Origin: Bacteroidales bacterium
GTDB lineage: Bacteria > Bacteroidota > Bacteroidia > Bacteroidales > UBA932
Assembly: GCA_021443605.1 (NCBI GenBank)
Contig: JABUTQ010000155.1
Span: forward strand, 1-13,071
DNA: 13,071 nt
Direction: 5' to 3'
The notes beneath the pieces are model-generated. The model saw only the letters and a list, made by a program, of their open reading frames with translations. It made no database searches and was not told the DNA's origin. The position numbers were made by a program, and so were the translations under genes. Positions 1 to 7,979 of the stretch are shown here, in pieces; within the stretch, counting starts at the first letter, position 1; every line of letters starts with the position of its first letter.

Positions 1-983
1 CCAAGGTGGTTGTCTGTAAGATGTATCGAGAACTCGAAGTATGCCTTTGCCTGATTCGGCAGCATCTTGACTCCGGTGACGTGCCCTGCCTGGAACGACC
101 TCCCGTTCAGGGAAATCGGATCCAATTCAGCCATCTTGGTGTCGGAGAAGAGCGTCACTTCGAGAAAATCCTTCGAGCCATAAGCGGTCGATGGGGGGAA
201 TATTCCTGCTACAGCATAGACGTTTTCAGTGTCAGACTCAGTGAGAGGCTCTGCCAAATCAAGAACAATTGTATTCTTGCCACCTGAAAGTGAAGCAGTT
301 GAAGCTGATGTAACATCTACGGAGAGTGTGCCGACTATCGCCTTGGGCATCTTGAGTTCAATCCTGCGGACAGGCTCGCCCAACACGTTAGCCCCTTTCG
401 GGATATAAAATCTCAAGAAGTGGAGAAGATGGTGCATTTGTGCCGGGACGGGATTGATACCCAACCATTCCGTTCCGCCCGATTTCAATTCCGAGTAGGT
501 TGTCTTTGAAGAGAGTGTCACATCGACACCGCCTGAAGCTTTGCCATCCTGCACTTGCGGGATAGTGAACTCCGCATTTGTGCCATTTACCTTGTTCGGC
601 ACAGGATAACATATATAATAAGAGTACTGCCCTGCCGCCATAGGCTGGCTGAGCGTAGAAGTGAAATAAGCCTCATCGTTGGAATAAGTCCTTTCATAGA
701 TATTAAATATCTGATTGCTGAAAGTATATGTTCCGGCTGAGTTTTGGGCCCAAACCGATATCTTATCCCCCGGAAGCCACACAAAACCTGTAGCAGAAGA
801 ATTGACGGCACTTTTGGTCTCCCCATCTCTCGGGACCGATATGGCCACCTTGCATTGCTCTGCCTTAACAGGTTTATCCCACTCAAACTCAAGTGCTTCG
901 CTACAGCCGCAAAGCAGTAGCGATATTGCTGAGAGTGAGACTAAAATCTTTTTATAAAACCAATTTTTCAATAACATTCGCAT
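1..983 (-). CDS. Fimbrillin-like surface lipoprotein (5' part; runs off the left edge)
   Basis: An uninterrupted minus-strand frame of 327 codons starts at ATG 983 and is still open at base 1, so the C-terminus lies outside the window. Residues 1-27 form a lipoprotein signal: basic start, hydrophobic core, then LCGC with the lipidated Cys at 27. The mature part resembles the Bacteroidales fimbrillin-like (FimA/Mfa) clan: PGDKISVWA (71-79), a YICYP strand (123-127), FTIPQVQDG (139-147), a MHHLLHFLRFYI segment (183-194) where the clan carries its 'F-H-L-LRF' core, and FQAGHVTGVKM (297-307). Members are exported lipoproteins, some processed into pili; which subfamily this is cannot be told. A second ATG at 977 is an alternative start. 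A TAnnTTTG promoter lies directly upstream. Recognition is by motif pattern only, so a related domain remains possible. Confidence 0.72.
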   Translation of the reverse strand, partial: MRMLLKNWFYKKILVSLSAISLLLCGCSEALEFEWDKPVKAEQCKVAISVPRDGETKSAVNSSATGFVWLPGDKISVWAQNSAGTYTFSNQIFNIYERTYSNDEAYFTSTLSQPMAAGQYSYYICYPVPNKVNGTNAEFTIPQVQDGKASGGVDVTLSSKTTYSELKSGGTEWLGINPVPAQMHHLLHFLRFYIPKGANVLGEPVRRIELKMPKAIVGTLSVDVTSASTASLSGGKNTIVLDLAEPLTESDTENVYAVAGIFPPSTAYGSKDFLEVTLFSDTKMAELDPISLNGRSFQAGHVTGVKMLPNQAKAYFEFSIHLTDNHL

Positions 984-996
984 TAATAAAAGTTTA

Positions 997-1027
997 CAAA
1001 GATACTCCTATACAAATAAAATGCAAA
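997..1027 (-). promoter_or_regulatory. Bacteroidetes-type promoter for the fimbrillin-like gene
   Basis: On the minus strand, TTTG (1027-1024) is followed by a 19-nt spacer and TATCTTTG (1004-997). This matches the Bacteroidetes sigma-ABfr layout of a -33 TTTG and a -7 TAnnTTTG. The -7 element ends 13 nt before ATG 983, so the leader would be very short; that favours either a near-leaderless message or initiation at ATG 977. A second perfect -7 motif, TAGATTTG, at 1031-1024 overlaps the -33 box and could start a slightly longer transcript. Confidence 0.6.
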
Positions 1028-1122
1028 TCTAATGCCCTACCATATTGACGAATACGACTATTTTGGAGAGTAAATGACTAATTTTTAATTATTCAGTTAT
1101 TTAATTGACAATAAAAAGTTGT

Positions 1123-1560
1123 TTAAAAACAGAAATAGATGAGATTCCACACTGCAAATCTTGCCGCCTTGCCCAACAACATATAGACTGAACTCTTCAA
1201 AAAATCAACTTTATAGAACCCGAGAGCCACCGCAAACACGTCACCGACAATCGGCACCCAACTGACGAAAGCGAGCATCGGCCCCCATTTATCTATTTTA
1301 GTTTTTTGATTTTCAAGCGTTTGACGATTCACCCTGAACCACTTCTCCATCCATTCCCATTTGCCGACACGCCCCACCCAATAGGAAGTGAGACCGCCGA
1401 GCCAATTGCCCACAGTCCCCACGACAAACGCAGTCCAGGGAGAGATCCCCGCAATCAGCACCCCCACATACAGCGCGTCTGAACTGAATGGGACCACAGT
1501 GGCTGCAAGAAACGATCCCAAAAAGAGACCGACAAGTCCTAAACCGGAGAGTGTTTCCAT
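1123..1560 (-). CDS. yqaA: YqaA-like VTT/DedA-family inner-membrane protein
   Basis: A 145-residue, very hydrophobic protein, close in length to E. coli YqaA (about 142). It has an N-terminal membrane segment (about 7-24), then the family signatures: ISPWTAFVVGTVGN (39-52), NWLGGLTSYWVGR (52-64) and SWVPIVGDVFAVALGF (100-115). LGKAARFAVW (129-138) closes the protein. These mark the VTT (SNARE-associated/DedA) superfamily, whose members carry re-entrant loops and are linked to lipid or small-molecule transport; the exact role of YqaA is unknown. I chose ATG 1560. An in-frame TTG at 1575 exists but lies in the T-run of the upstream terminator. The gene is codirectional with secDF, but the hairpin between them suggests separate or reduced expression. 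No obvious terminator follows its stop. Confidence 0.82.
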   Translation of the reverse strand: METLSGLGLVGLFLGSFLAATVVPFSSDALYVGVLIAGISPWTAFVVGTVGNWLGGLTSYWVGRVGKWEWMEKWFRVNRQTLENQKTKIDKWGPMLAFVSWVPIVGDVFAVALGFYKVDFLKSSVYMLLGKAARFAVWNLIYFCF

Positions 1561-1572
1561 CAAAAACTTTAT

Positions 1573-1606
1573 CAAAAAAACAAGGGATGGTCAAGAAGGC
1601 CATCCC
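1573..1606 (-). terminator. Rho-independent terminator downstream of secDF
   Basis: The stem is 1584-1592 paired with 1598-1606 (nine pairs including one G-T), with a 5-nt loop. On the minus strand it reads GGGATGGCC-TTCTT-GACCATCCC and is followed by TTGTTTTTTT, a good U-tract. It lies 24 nt past the secDF stop and ends about 13 nt before the likely yqaA-like start codon. It should insulate the small gene, or allow only read-through expression. Confidence 0.8.
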
Positions 1607-1629
1607 CTGATAATATCATTGATATATAA

Positions 1630-4600
1630 TTATTTAGTTTTTGCCTCTTTGGCCATTTTCTTGCGGTTGAGGTCGTACATCAAAGGAGTACCGATGAAGA
1701 TAGAAGCGTATGTACCTACGATGACACCGAGTGTGAGGGCCACGCAGAATCCGCGGATTGATTCACCACCGAAGATTGCCATTGCAATCAACACAACCAA
1801 AGTTGAAACTGAAGTATTGATTGTACGAGACAATGTTGCGTTGAGCGCGTCGTTAACGTTCTCTTCAAGAGGACGTTTCGGATAGAGGGTCCTGAACTCA
1901 CGGATACGGTCGAAGATAACCACGTTGTCGTTGATTGAGTAACCGATGATTGTGAGGACTGCAGCGATGAAAGTCTGATCGACATCGAGGGTAAACGGCA
2001 GGATTCCCGTGAACAATGAGAAGAAGCCGATTACGATGATTGCGTTGTGTGCAAGTGAAGTGACACCACCCACACCCCAGGTCCAGCTTGTGAAGCGGAG
2101 GGCGATATATCCGAAGATTGCGATGAGGGCGAGGATTACGGCGATAACAGCGTCACGCTGCATTTCGCTCGCAATGGCTGCATCCACGCGGTCTGATGAT
2201 ACGATACCGTTAGGATTGTCGAGAGTTGATACGAACTCGTCAAAAGTGAGAGGAGTGGCGAAGAAGCTCTTGAGTGATTCATAGAGAAGACCTTCAATCT
2301 CCTTATCTGTCTGCTGTGAAGCATCGTCAATCTTGTAGGTAGTGGTAATTCTCATCTGTGAAGCACCACCAAACTGCTTGACCTCAGCTGCCTGACCGAA
2401 GCCTTCGAGGGTAGCTGCGCGGACTGCCTCAGGAGTTACCGGCTTGTCAAAACGGACAACGTATGTACGGCCACCGCTGAAATCAACACCATAAGAGAAG
2501 CCTCTGAACACGCACGAAGCGATGCAGATTGCGCAAATAATACCTGATACTGTGTAAGATATCTTTCTCTTGCCGAGGAAGTCGATATGTGTATGCTGCA
2601 AGAAATCTCTTGTTGCAGGACTGTCGAAAGTGATGTCTTTGTTCTTTGCAAGTCTTCTTTCGAAAATCAATCTCGGGATAAAGATTGAAGTGAATACTGA
2701 AGTGATGATACCGATTACGAGAACGGCGGCAAAACCCTTGACTGCACCTGAACCGAAGAAGAAGAGGATGAGACCTGTGAGCAATGTGGTAACCTGACCA
2801 TCGATGATGGCTGAATATGCGTTCTTGTAACCATCGGTGATTGCAAGACGGAGAGCCTTGCCTGCGCGAAGCTCTTCCTTGATACGCTCATATATAATCA
2901 CGTTGGCATCGACAGCCATACCCATTGTGAGGACGAGACCTGCGATACCGGGGAGTGTGAGGACTGCGCCGAATGAAACGAGCGAGCCAAAGAGGAAGAG
3001 GACGTTGCAAAGGAGAGCCACGTCAGCTGCCATACCTGCCCTGCGATAGAAGAAGAGCATATAGATGAGCACAAGGCAGAAGGCGATGAGGAATGAAAGC
3101 ATACCGGCCTTGATTGATGCGGCACCGAGTGACGGACCTACAACCTGCTCTTGCACGATACGTGCGGGAGTGCTCAATTTACCTGATTTCAAAACAGTTG
3201 CAAGGTCGTCTGCCTCTGCCTGTGTGAAATCGCCTGAAATCTGGCTGCTACCACCTGAAATCTTGTCCTTTACATTAGGATAAGAGTAAACGCTTCCGTC
3301 CATCACGATGGCAATCTGTGTACCGATGCTCTGCTCAGTGATGACTTCCCAACGGGAAGCACCTGTGCTGTTCATAGTCATACTAACCTCGGCGCTGCCG
3401 TTAATCTGGTTGTAATTTACACGGGCTGAAGTGATTACGCCACCATCGAGAACTGCACCCTTACCGGCTGCACTCTTGAGGGCGATAAGCTCGTAATACA
3501 TATCTGCCTGAAGACCTTCGTATCTGTTGTTCGGCTTGAAAGACCAGGCGGGAACGAAATCGTTCGGAAGCATTGCCTTTGACTCTCTGAGCATTCTGCC
3601 AACCTCAGCGGTATCACGCTGGTGTACGAGACCGAGAAGCGCGCTGTTGCCACCGGTCATCATAAGTTTTGAGTAGAGAGGATTCTCCTTTGCCATTGCT
3701 GCTTTGGCGGCCTCATCATTCTGGTTGCCGGCGAGCTCTGCGAGAGCATCGTTCTCTGCCGATTCGGCTGTGTTCTCAGAGCCTTCGATGGCTGCGAGCT
3801 TTATCCTTTCACCTGCGTTGATTTCATCGAGGAAAGGCTTGATGTCTTTGAGACTATATGTGTGCCAAAACTCGAGGGATGCTGTTCCCTGGAGGAGTTT
3901 TCTTACACGCTCAGGCTCCTTGACACCCGGAAGCTCCACGAGGATGCGACCGGTGCGGGCAATCTTCTGCATATTGGGCTGAGCCACACCAAACTGGTTG
4001 ATACGACGCTCAACAACTGAGTATGAGTTGTTTATAGCGCTCTCTGCCTCTTGCTGGAGAAGAGAAATAATCTCTGCGTTGGTAACTTTCGACTTGTTCT
4101 CGATGTTGCCGCTGAGCTTGTCAAGGTCGATATCGAAAGAAAGTCTCTGATTGGGGGCCACCTCATCCCAAGCCTGGGCAAAAAGTGAGATGAAATCCTG
4201 GTGGGTCTGCTCTGCCCTCTCGCTTGCAAGTGCCATAGCCTTGCTGAACTCGGGAGTGACGTTGGTGCGGGCGCAAGAGCGAACGAGCTGAGCCATATCG
4301 AGCTGAAGCATCACGTTCATACCGCCCTTGAGGTCCAAACCGAGAGCTATCTCTTTCTCTTTCACATCTTTGTAAGTGTAAGAGAAATAAACCTTCTCAC
4401 CAGAAATTGAATCAAGATAATTTTTGTTTGCAACGTTTCTCACTGAATCCAGGAAGAACACTTTGTCGAGATCTGAAACGTTGCTGAATGAAGGCTTGAG
4501 CTGTTCTGCCGCTACTACCTGTTCGGCATAATTTGCAGCCTTTTTCTCCTGCAGATATGTCACCAGCGTGAATGAGAGCTGGAACACACAAGCAAGTCCA

Positions 4601-4641
4601 ATCAAAATTGCCACTAAACGAATGGCGCCTTTACTTTGCAT
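1630..4641 (-). CDS. secDF: Fused protein translocase subunit SecDF
   Basis: A 1003-residue single-chain SecD-SecF fusion, the usual arrangement in Bacteroidetes. It assists SecYEG by using the proton-motive force to pull preproteins across the inner membrane. TM1 is at about 7-29. The SecD signature GLDLKGGMNVMLQLD is at 101-115, and the periplasmic P1 domain follows to about 505; its 285-320 stretch is rich in Ala, Glu and Asn and looks like a flexible insert. The SecD membrane half (about 512-660) holds the TM4-type motif MGMAVDANVIIYERI (573-587). SecF begins near 690 with YGVDFSGGRTY (717-727) and ends with the equivalent motif IGYSINDNVVIFDRI (899-913). Both halves look complete. The start is ATG 4641, before a basic, hydrophobic N-terminus. 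It is divergent from the PD40/SPOR gene. Confidence 0.97.
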   Translation of the reverse strand: MQSKGAIRLVAILIGLACVFQLSFTLVTYLQEKKAANYAEQVVAAEQLKPSFSNVSDLDKVFFLDSVRNVANKNYLDSISGEKVYFSYTYKDVKEKEIALGLDLKGGMNVMLQLDMAQLVRSCARTNVTPEFSKAMALASERAEQTHQDFISLFAQAWDEVAPNQRLSFDIDLDKLSGNIENKSKVTNAEIISLLQQEAESAINNSYSVVERRINQFGVAQPNMQKIARTGRILVELPGVKEPERVRKLLQGTASLEFWHTYSLKDIKPFLDEINAGERIKLAAIEGSENTAESAENDALAELAGNQNDEAAKAAMAKENPLYSKLMMTGGNSALLGLVHQRDTAEVGRMLRESKAMLPNDFVPAWSFKPNNRYEGLQADMYYELIALKSAAGKGAVLDGGVITSARVNYNQINGSAEVSMTMNSTGASRWEVITEQSIGTQIAIVMDGSVYSYPNVKDKISGGSSQISGDFTQAEADDLATVLKSGKLSTPARIVQEQVVGPSLGAASIKAGMLSFLIAFCLVLIYMLFFYRRAGMAADVALLCNVLFLFGSLVSFGAVLTLPGIAGLVLTMGMAVDANVIIYERIKEELRAGKALRLAITDGYKNAYSAIIDGQVTTLLTGLILFFFGSGAVKGFAAVLVIGIITSVFTSIFIPRLIFERRLAKNKDITFDSPATRDFLQHTHIDFLGKRKISYTVSGIICAICIASCVFRGFSYGVDFSGGRTYVVRFDKPVTPEAVRAATLEGFGQAAEVKQFGGASQMRITTTYKIDDASQQTDKEIEGLLYESLKSFFATPLTFDEFVSTLDNPNGIVSSDRVDAAIASEMQRDAVIAVILALIAIFGYIALRFTSWTWGVGGVTSLAHNAIIVIGFFSLFTGILPFTLDVDQTFIAAVLTIIGYSINDNVVIFDRIREFRTLYPKRPLEENVNDALNATLSRTINTSVSTLVVLIAMAIFGGESIRGFCVALTLGVIVGTYASIFIGTPLMYDLNRKKMAKEAKTK

Positions 4642-4682
4642 ATCAATTTATTATTTAAAAATTATTTTGCGAAAATAGTCTG

Positions 4683-4690
4683 CAAAACTA
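4683..4690 (-). promoter_or_regulatory. Probable -7 element for secDF
   Basis: The minus strand carries TAGTTTTG (plus strand CAAAACTA), a perfect TAnnTTTG, 41 nt before ATG 4641, giving a leader of roughly 35-40 nt. The -33 position, 19 nt further upstream, reads only TTCG, a weak match. This is the best candidate in a 108-nt, AT-rich divergent region. Confidence 0.5.
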
Positions 4691-4721
4691 CTATTTTTTT
4701 CTTAATATACGAATTATTAAG

Positions 4722-4729
4722 TAATTTTG
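4722..4729 (+). promoter_or_regulatory. Probable -7 element for the PD40/SPOR-NfeD-FloA cluster
   Basis: TAATTTTG matches TAnnTTTG and ends 20 nt before ATG 4750, leaving a leader of about 15 nt. No clear TTTG is seen at -33; that position falls at the end of a T-run (4694-4700). Its placement supports ATG 4750 rather than the in-frame ATG at 4636, which would lie upstream of the promoter and inside secDF. Confidence 0.5.
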
Positions 4730-4749
4730 TTTCTCTCAAATCGGATTTT

Positions 4750-6486
4750 ATGAGGCGTGACCTTTATAATATAGTCTTTTTTATAGCATTCCTGTGTGCG
4801 TGCCCGTCGTTTGCCCAAAATCGTTCGGAAACTCTGCAAAGAGCTGATAAACTGCGACTTGCCTACGATTTTAATGCCGCATCCGCCCTCTACTCATCTC
4901 TGCTTGACCTCGAAACGGACGATGCTGCAAAAAATGATCTTATGGAAAAAATCGCTTTGTGTGAAAACGGGCAAAGTATGCTCTCGTATGCCACTAAGCC
5001 CGAAACTGTGCAGAAAAAGATTGTCCCGGCAAAAGATTTCCACCTCTGGTACAGCCATTTAAACTCGTGGCGAAAGCTTGAGGGGGGCGATATTCTCCTT
5101 TACAACGATGGTGATAAACGCATTGTCTTTTCCGTCACCGATGGAAACGGCAAAAAAGTCCTTAACCAGAGTTTTAAGATAAACGACACTCTTTGGAGCG
5201 CACCTGAAATCCTCGGAGAGGCATTCAATTCTGCTGGAAATGAGATACTTCCCGTAATATCTTCCGATGGAAAACATCTCTATTTCTCGTCGGATGGTCT
5301 CTACGGAATGGGGGGATACGACATTTTTGAAAGCACTCTGAACGAATCGGACAACACTTGGAGCGTACCGGAGAATATGGGATTTCCGTTCTCATCTCCC
5401 TATGATGACTATATGTTCAGCCCAACGGCAGACAAATCATACACGCTATTTGCGTCAAACAGGGAATGCAGCCGTGACAGTATGGTAATTTACGTACTCA
5501 AATACGACAGCAATCCAGTGAAGGTACCACTCAGCAACCTAAACGAAATCAGGGAGATAGCTGCGATGAAGATTGTAGATGCCTCCATTTCCGAAACAGA
5601 AGAGGGTAATGGTGATTCCAACGCGACTGCAGAAGATCCGGACATAAAGCGATACAAGACCCTCCTTGGCAGGTACAAGGCGGCAAAGGATTCACTCGCA
5701 ATGGTGAGCCTGAGCGATGCACAGATTCAGGAACTTACTTCCCGCGAGAGCCGATGGGCGCAACAACTGCTTGATATAGAGATGGATTTGCTGATTAAGG
5801 GAAAAAGCATAAAATTTGACGATACACCCAAAACGAGTGAAACCGCACCCCAAGACTCCCCTACGGAATACAAATTCATAAAACGAAGAGTTGGAAGTGT
5901 GCTTAATTTCTCGTTCGAACCAAAAGAGGAGCCCGTGAACTTCACTTTCAGAATAGAGGACGAATCTGAGATAGTGACCGATTTCACACTCCCGGAAGGG
6001 ATAGTCTATCAGATTCAACTCTCGGTGTCTTCATCGAAGAGCACTGCAAAAAAATTCAAAGGAATCAGTCCTATCTTTGAAACACACAATAAATCAGGCA
6101 AATACCTCTATACCGCAGGGCTTTTCTACAGATATGCCGATGCTCAGGCAAGCCTTACGAAAGTGAAGAAAGCCGGATTTTCGTCTGCGTTTATCGTAGC
6201 ATACAACAACGGCAAAAGTATGAGTCTTGCCAATGCCCGCGCTGCAGAGAAGAAGAACGCGGAAACCCAAAAATACCGCATCGTTTTCAATGAATACGGC
6301 GATGGTATTCCGGCGGCAATCCTCTCCCTCATCCGCAGTCGGTGCGACAAGGACATCGCGCGTGCAGAAAACAACGGAGCAGTGACATATTTGATAGCAC
6401 CTTTCAGCTCAAAGGGTGAGGCTCAGGAACTTGCAGATTACCTCATAACTGCCGGAGCGAAAGGTATTACCGTAGAATCGTATTAA
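4750..6486 (+). CDS. Secreted PD40-propeller protein with two C-terminal SPOR-like segments
   Basis: Not a recognised named gene. With ATG 4750 the protein has 578 residues. It opens with a signal peptide (hydrophobic 7-17, likely cleavage at SFA-Q near 22-23; an LCAC at 15-18 could instead be a lipobox). Residues 25-75 look like a TPR-type helical repeat. Residues 155-250 contain WD40-like PD40 blades: ILPVISSDGKHLYFSSDG (166-183) with MGGYDIFES (187-195), then DDYMFSPTADKSYTLFASN (219-237). Similar blades occur in Bacteroidetes OmpA-family and PorE-like proteins, but no OmpA domain is present. A charged linker and helix (260-355) lead to two SPOR-like regions, about 416-487 (starting GIVYQIQLSV) and about 508-578 (ending in AGAKGITVES). 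SPOR domains bind denuded peptidoglycan, so a periplasmic, cell-wall-associated role is inferred. The gap to the NfeD-like gene is 12 nt, suggesting one operon. An in-frame upstream ATG at 4636 would overlap secDF and destroy the signal peptide. Confidence 0.8.
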   Translation: MRRDLYNIVFFIAFLCACPSFAQNRSETLQRADKLRLAYDFNAASALYSSLLDLETDDAAKNDLMEKIALCENGQSMLSYATKPETVQKKIVPAKDFHLWYSHLNSWRKLEGGDILLYNDGDKRIVFSVTDGNGKKVLNQSFKINDTLWSAPEILGEAFNSAGNEILPVISSDGKHLYFSSDGLYGMGGYDIFESTLNESDNTWSVPENMGFPFSSPYDDYMFSPTADKSYTLFASNRECSRDSMVIYVLKYDSNPVKVPLSNLNEIREIAAMKIVDASISETEEGNGDSNATAEDPDIKRYKTLLGRYKAAKDSLAMVSLSDAQIQELTSRESRWAQQLLDIEMDLLIKGKSIKFDDTPKTSETAPQDSPTEYKFIKRRVGSVLNFSFEPKEEPVNFTFRIEDESEIVTDFTLPEGIVYQIQLSVSSSKSTAKKFKGISPIFETHNKSGKYLYTAGLFYRYADAQASLTKVKKAGFSSAFIVAYNNGKSMSLANARAAEKKNAETQKYRIVFNEYGDGIPAAILSLIRSRCDKDIARAENNGAVTYLIAPFSSKGEAQELADYLITAGAKGITVESY

Positions 6487-6498
6487 CAAAAACATATT

Positions 6499-6966
6499 AT
6501 GATACCTATAATACTTCTTATGCTTTTGGGAATCATCCTGATTCTTTTGGAAGTGCTGGTTATACCGGGATTTGCCTTTACCGGCATACTTGGCCTCTGC
6601 TCCCTCACGGCATCCTGCTATTTTGGATTTGAATTCTTCGGCACGGTGGGAGGAGTCATCACTATCTTACTGAATATCATATTGGTAGTGGGATTCTTGA
6701 TTTTCGTTTTGAGATCCAATACCTGGAGGAAAGCCACTTTGGACACCAACATAACCTCAACGGTTGACACCCTCCCCGAAAACAAGGGAATAATCGTGGG
6801 GCTGAAAGGGATTGCAGTGACACGTCTCGCCCCTATGGGACGCGCTCGTTTTGGCGAAGTGGAAGTTGAAGTGCGCTCAGATGACGGTTTCCTCGACCAA
6901 AAATGCGCAATTGAGGTCTCACGCATAGACGGAGAGAAGATTTTTGTGGTAAAGTCTGATAATTAA
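6499..6966 (+). CDS. NfeD-like membrane protein with cytoplasmic OB-fold
   Basis: A 155-residue protein of the short NfeD type. Hydrophobic segments lie at about 2-22, 25-45 and 50-71 (LLMLLGIILILLEVL; ITILLNIILVVGFLIFVL). A soluble C-terminal domain follows at about 97-153 (GLKGIAVTRLAPMGRARFG then VEVEVRSDDGFLD), typical of the NfeD OB-fold. NfeD proteins are usually encoded beside a stomatin/flotillin-family gene and are thought to work with that partner. Here floA starts 12 nt downstream, as with the yqeZ-floA pair of Bacillus. The protease domain of long NfeD forms is absent. The start ATG 6499 gives an immediate membrane segment. Confidence 0.88.
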   Translation: MIPIILLMLLGIILILLEVLVIPGFAFTGILGLCSLTASCYFGFEFFGTVGGVITILLNIILVVGFLIFVLRSNTWRKATLDTNITSTVDTLPENKGIIVGLKGIAVTRLAPMGRARFGEVEVEVRSDDGFLDQKCAIEVSRIDGEKIFVVKSDN

Positions 6967-6978
6967 TACCTTACAAAT

Positions 6979-7935
6979 ATGGATATATCAATGGTTTTTG
7001 TATGGTTGGGCATCGGTATTGTCGGCCTGATCATATTTTTGTGGTTCTTTCCGGTGACAATGTGGTTTCAGGCCCTGATTTCCGGAGTGAAGATTTCCCT
7101 CATTCAACTCGTGTTGATGCGGTGGAGAAGGGTCCCTCCCGGAACCATCGTGATGGCTATGATTACCGGCACCAAGGCGGGGCTCAAACTCAACGCCAAT
7201 GAACTTGAAGCCCACTATCTTGCAAAGGGAAATGTCCCGAAAGTGGTAAATGCCTTGATTTCCGCAGACAAGGCGAACATCGCCCTCGACTTCAAGATGG
7301 CAGCCGCGATCGACCTTGCCGGACGCGACGTTTTTGAAGCGGTACAAATGTCTGTTAATCCGAAAGTTATAAACACGCCTCCTGTTTCGGCCGTGGCTAA
7401 GGATGGTATTCAGCTCATTGCCAAGGCCCGTGTTACCGTCCGCACCAACATCAAGCAGCTCGTGGGTGGCGCCGGAGAAGAGACCGTTCTCGCCCGCGTG
7501 GGTGAAGGCATCGTATCCAGCATCGGTAGCGCCGAAAGCCACAAGCAGGTGCTCGAGAATCCCGACAGCATCTCGAAAGTGGTTCTGAACAAGGGACTTG
7601 ACGCCGGTACGGCATTCGAGATTCTCTCTATAGACATCGCTGACGTGGATGTTGGAAAGAATATCGGTGCAGTGCTCCAGATGGATCAGGCTAATGCCGA
7701 CAAGAACATCGCCCAGGCTCGCGCAGAGGAACGCCGCGCAATGGCCGTAGCGCAAGAGCAGGAGATGAAGGCAAAGGCCCAAGAGGCCCGCGCAAAGGTA
7801 ATTGAGGCAGAAGCCCAAGTGCCTATGGCAATGGCAGAGGCATTCCGCAACGGCAACCTCGGCATCATGGATTACTACAAGTTCAAGAACATCCAGGCCG
7901 ACACCGATATGCGCGAATCCATCGCCAAGAAGTAG
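6979..7935 (+). CDS. floA: Flotillin-like membrane scaffold protein FloA (UPF0365)
   Basis: A 318-residue protein, close to the usual FloA length of about 330. A membrane hairpin or anchor lies at 5-30, followed by the amphipathic segment and QLVLMRWRRVPPGTIVMAM (43-61). An SPFH/PHB-like core runs to about 230 with GTKAGLKLNANELEAHYLA (64-82), NPKVINTPPVSAVAKDG (127-143) and EETVLARVGEGIVSSIGS (167-184). The C-terminal 235-290 region is rich in Ala, Glu and Arg, the coiled-coil that drives flotillin oligomerisation. FloA organises membrane microdomains and associated complexes, including protein secretion components. It is the last gene of the three-gene cluster, and a hairpin follows its stop. 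Confidence 0.95.
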   Translation: MDISMVFVWLGIGIVGLIIFLWFFPVTMWFQALISGVKISLIQLVLMRWRRVPPGTIVMAMITGTKAGLKLNANELEAHYLAKGNVPKVVNALISADKANIALDFKMAAAIDLAGRDVFEAVQMSVNPKVINTPPVSAVAKDGIQLIAKARVTVRTNIKQLVGGAGEETVLARVGEGIVSSIGSAESHKQVLENPDSISKVVLNKGLDAGTAFEILSIDIADVDVGKNIGAVLQMDQANADKNIAQARAEERRAMAVAQEQEMKAKAQEARAKVIEAEAQVPMAMAEAFRNGNLGIMDYYKFKNIQADTDMRESIAKK

Positions 7936-7946
7936 CGAAAGACTCA

Positions 7947-7975
7947 TCCGAAGCCATTCGTCTGATGGCTTCGGA
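7947..7975 (+). terminator. Hairpin terminator after floA
   Basis: A perfect 11-bp inverted repeat (TCCGAAGCCAT at 7947-7957 with ATGGCTTCGGA at 7965-7975) encloses a 7-nt loop and starts 12 nt after the floA stop. The following AATATT is not a strong U-tract, so it may be an inefficient terminator or a 3'-end-stabilising stem. Confidence 0.6.
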
Positions 7976-7979
7976 ATAT

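Noticed and set aside
587..892. 101-codon minus-strand frame at the left end
   Set aside because: It lies in a different frame inside the fimbrillin-like gene, whose own frame has a lipobox and family motifs and is unbroken to the edge.
1388..1885. 165-codon plus-strand frame across the yqaA-like/secDF junction
   Set aside because: It runs antisense through two well-supported genes and the terminator between them, and has no motif.
4636..4749. Upstream in-frame ATG (4636) for the PD40/SPOR gene
   Set aside because: It would overlap secDF, precede the promoter candidate and bury the signal peptide; ATG 4750 starts directly at a typical signal sequence.
4750..6486. Type IX secretion protein PorE
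   Set aside because: TPR-like and PD40 parts are similar in kind, but the C-terminal OmpA domain is missing and SPOR-like segments take its place.
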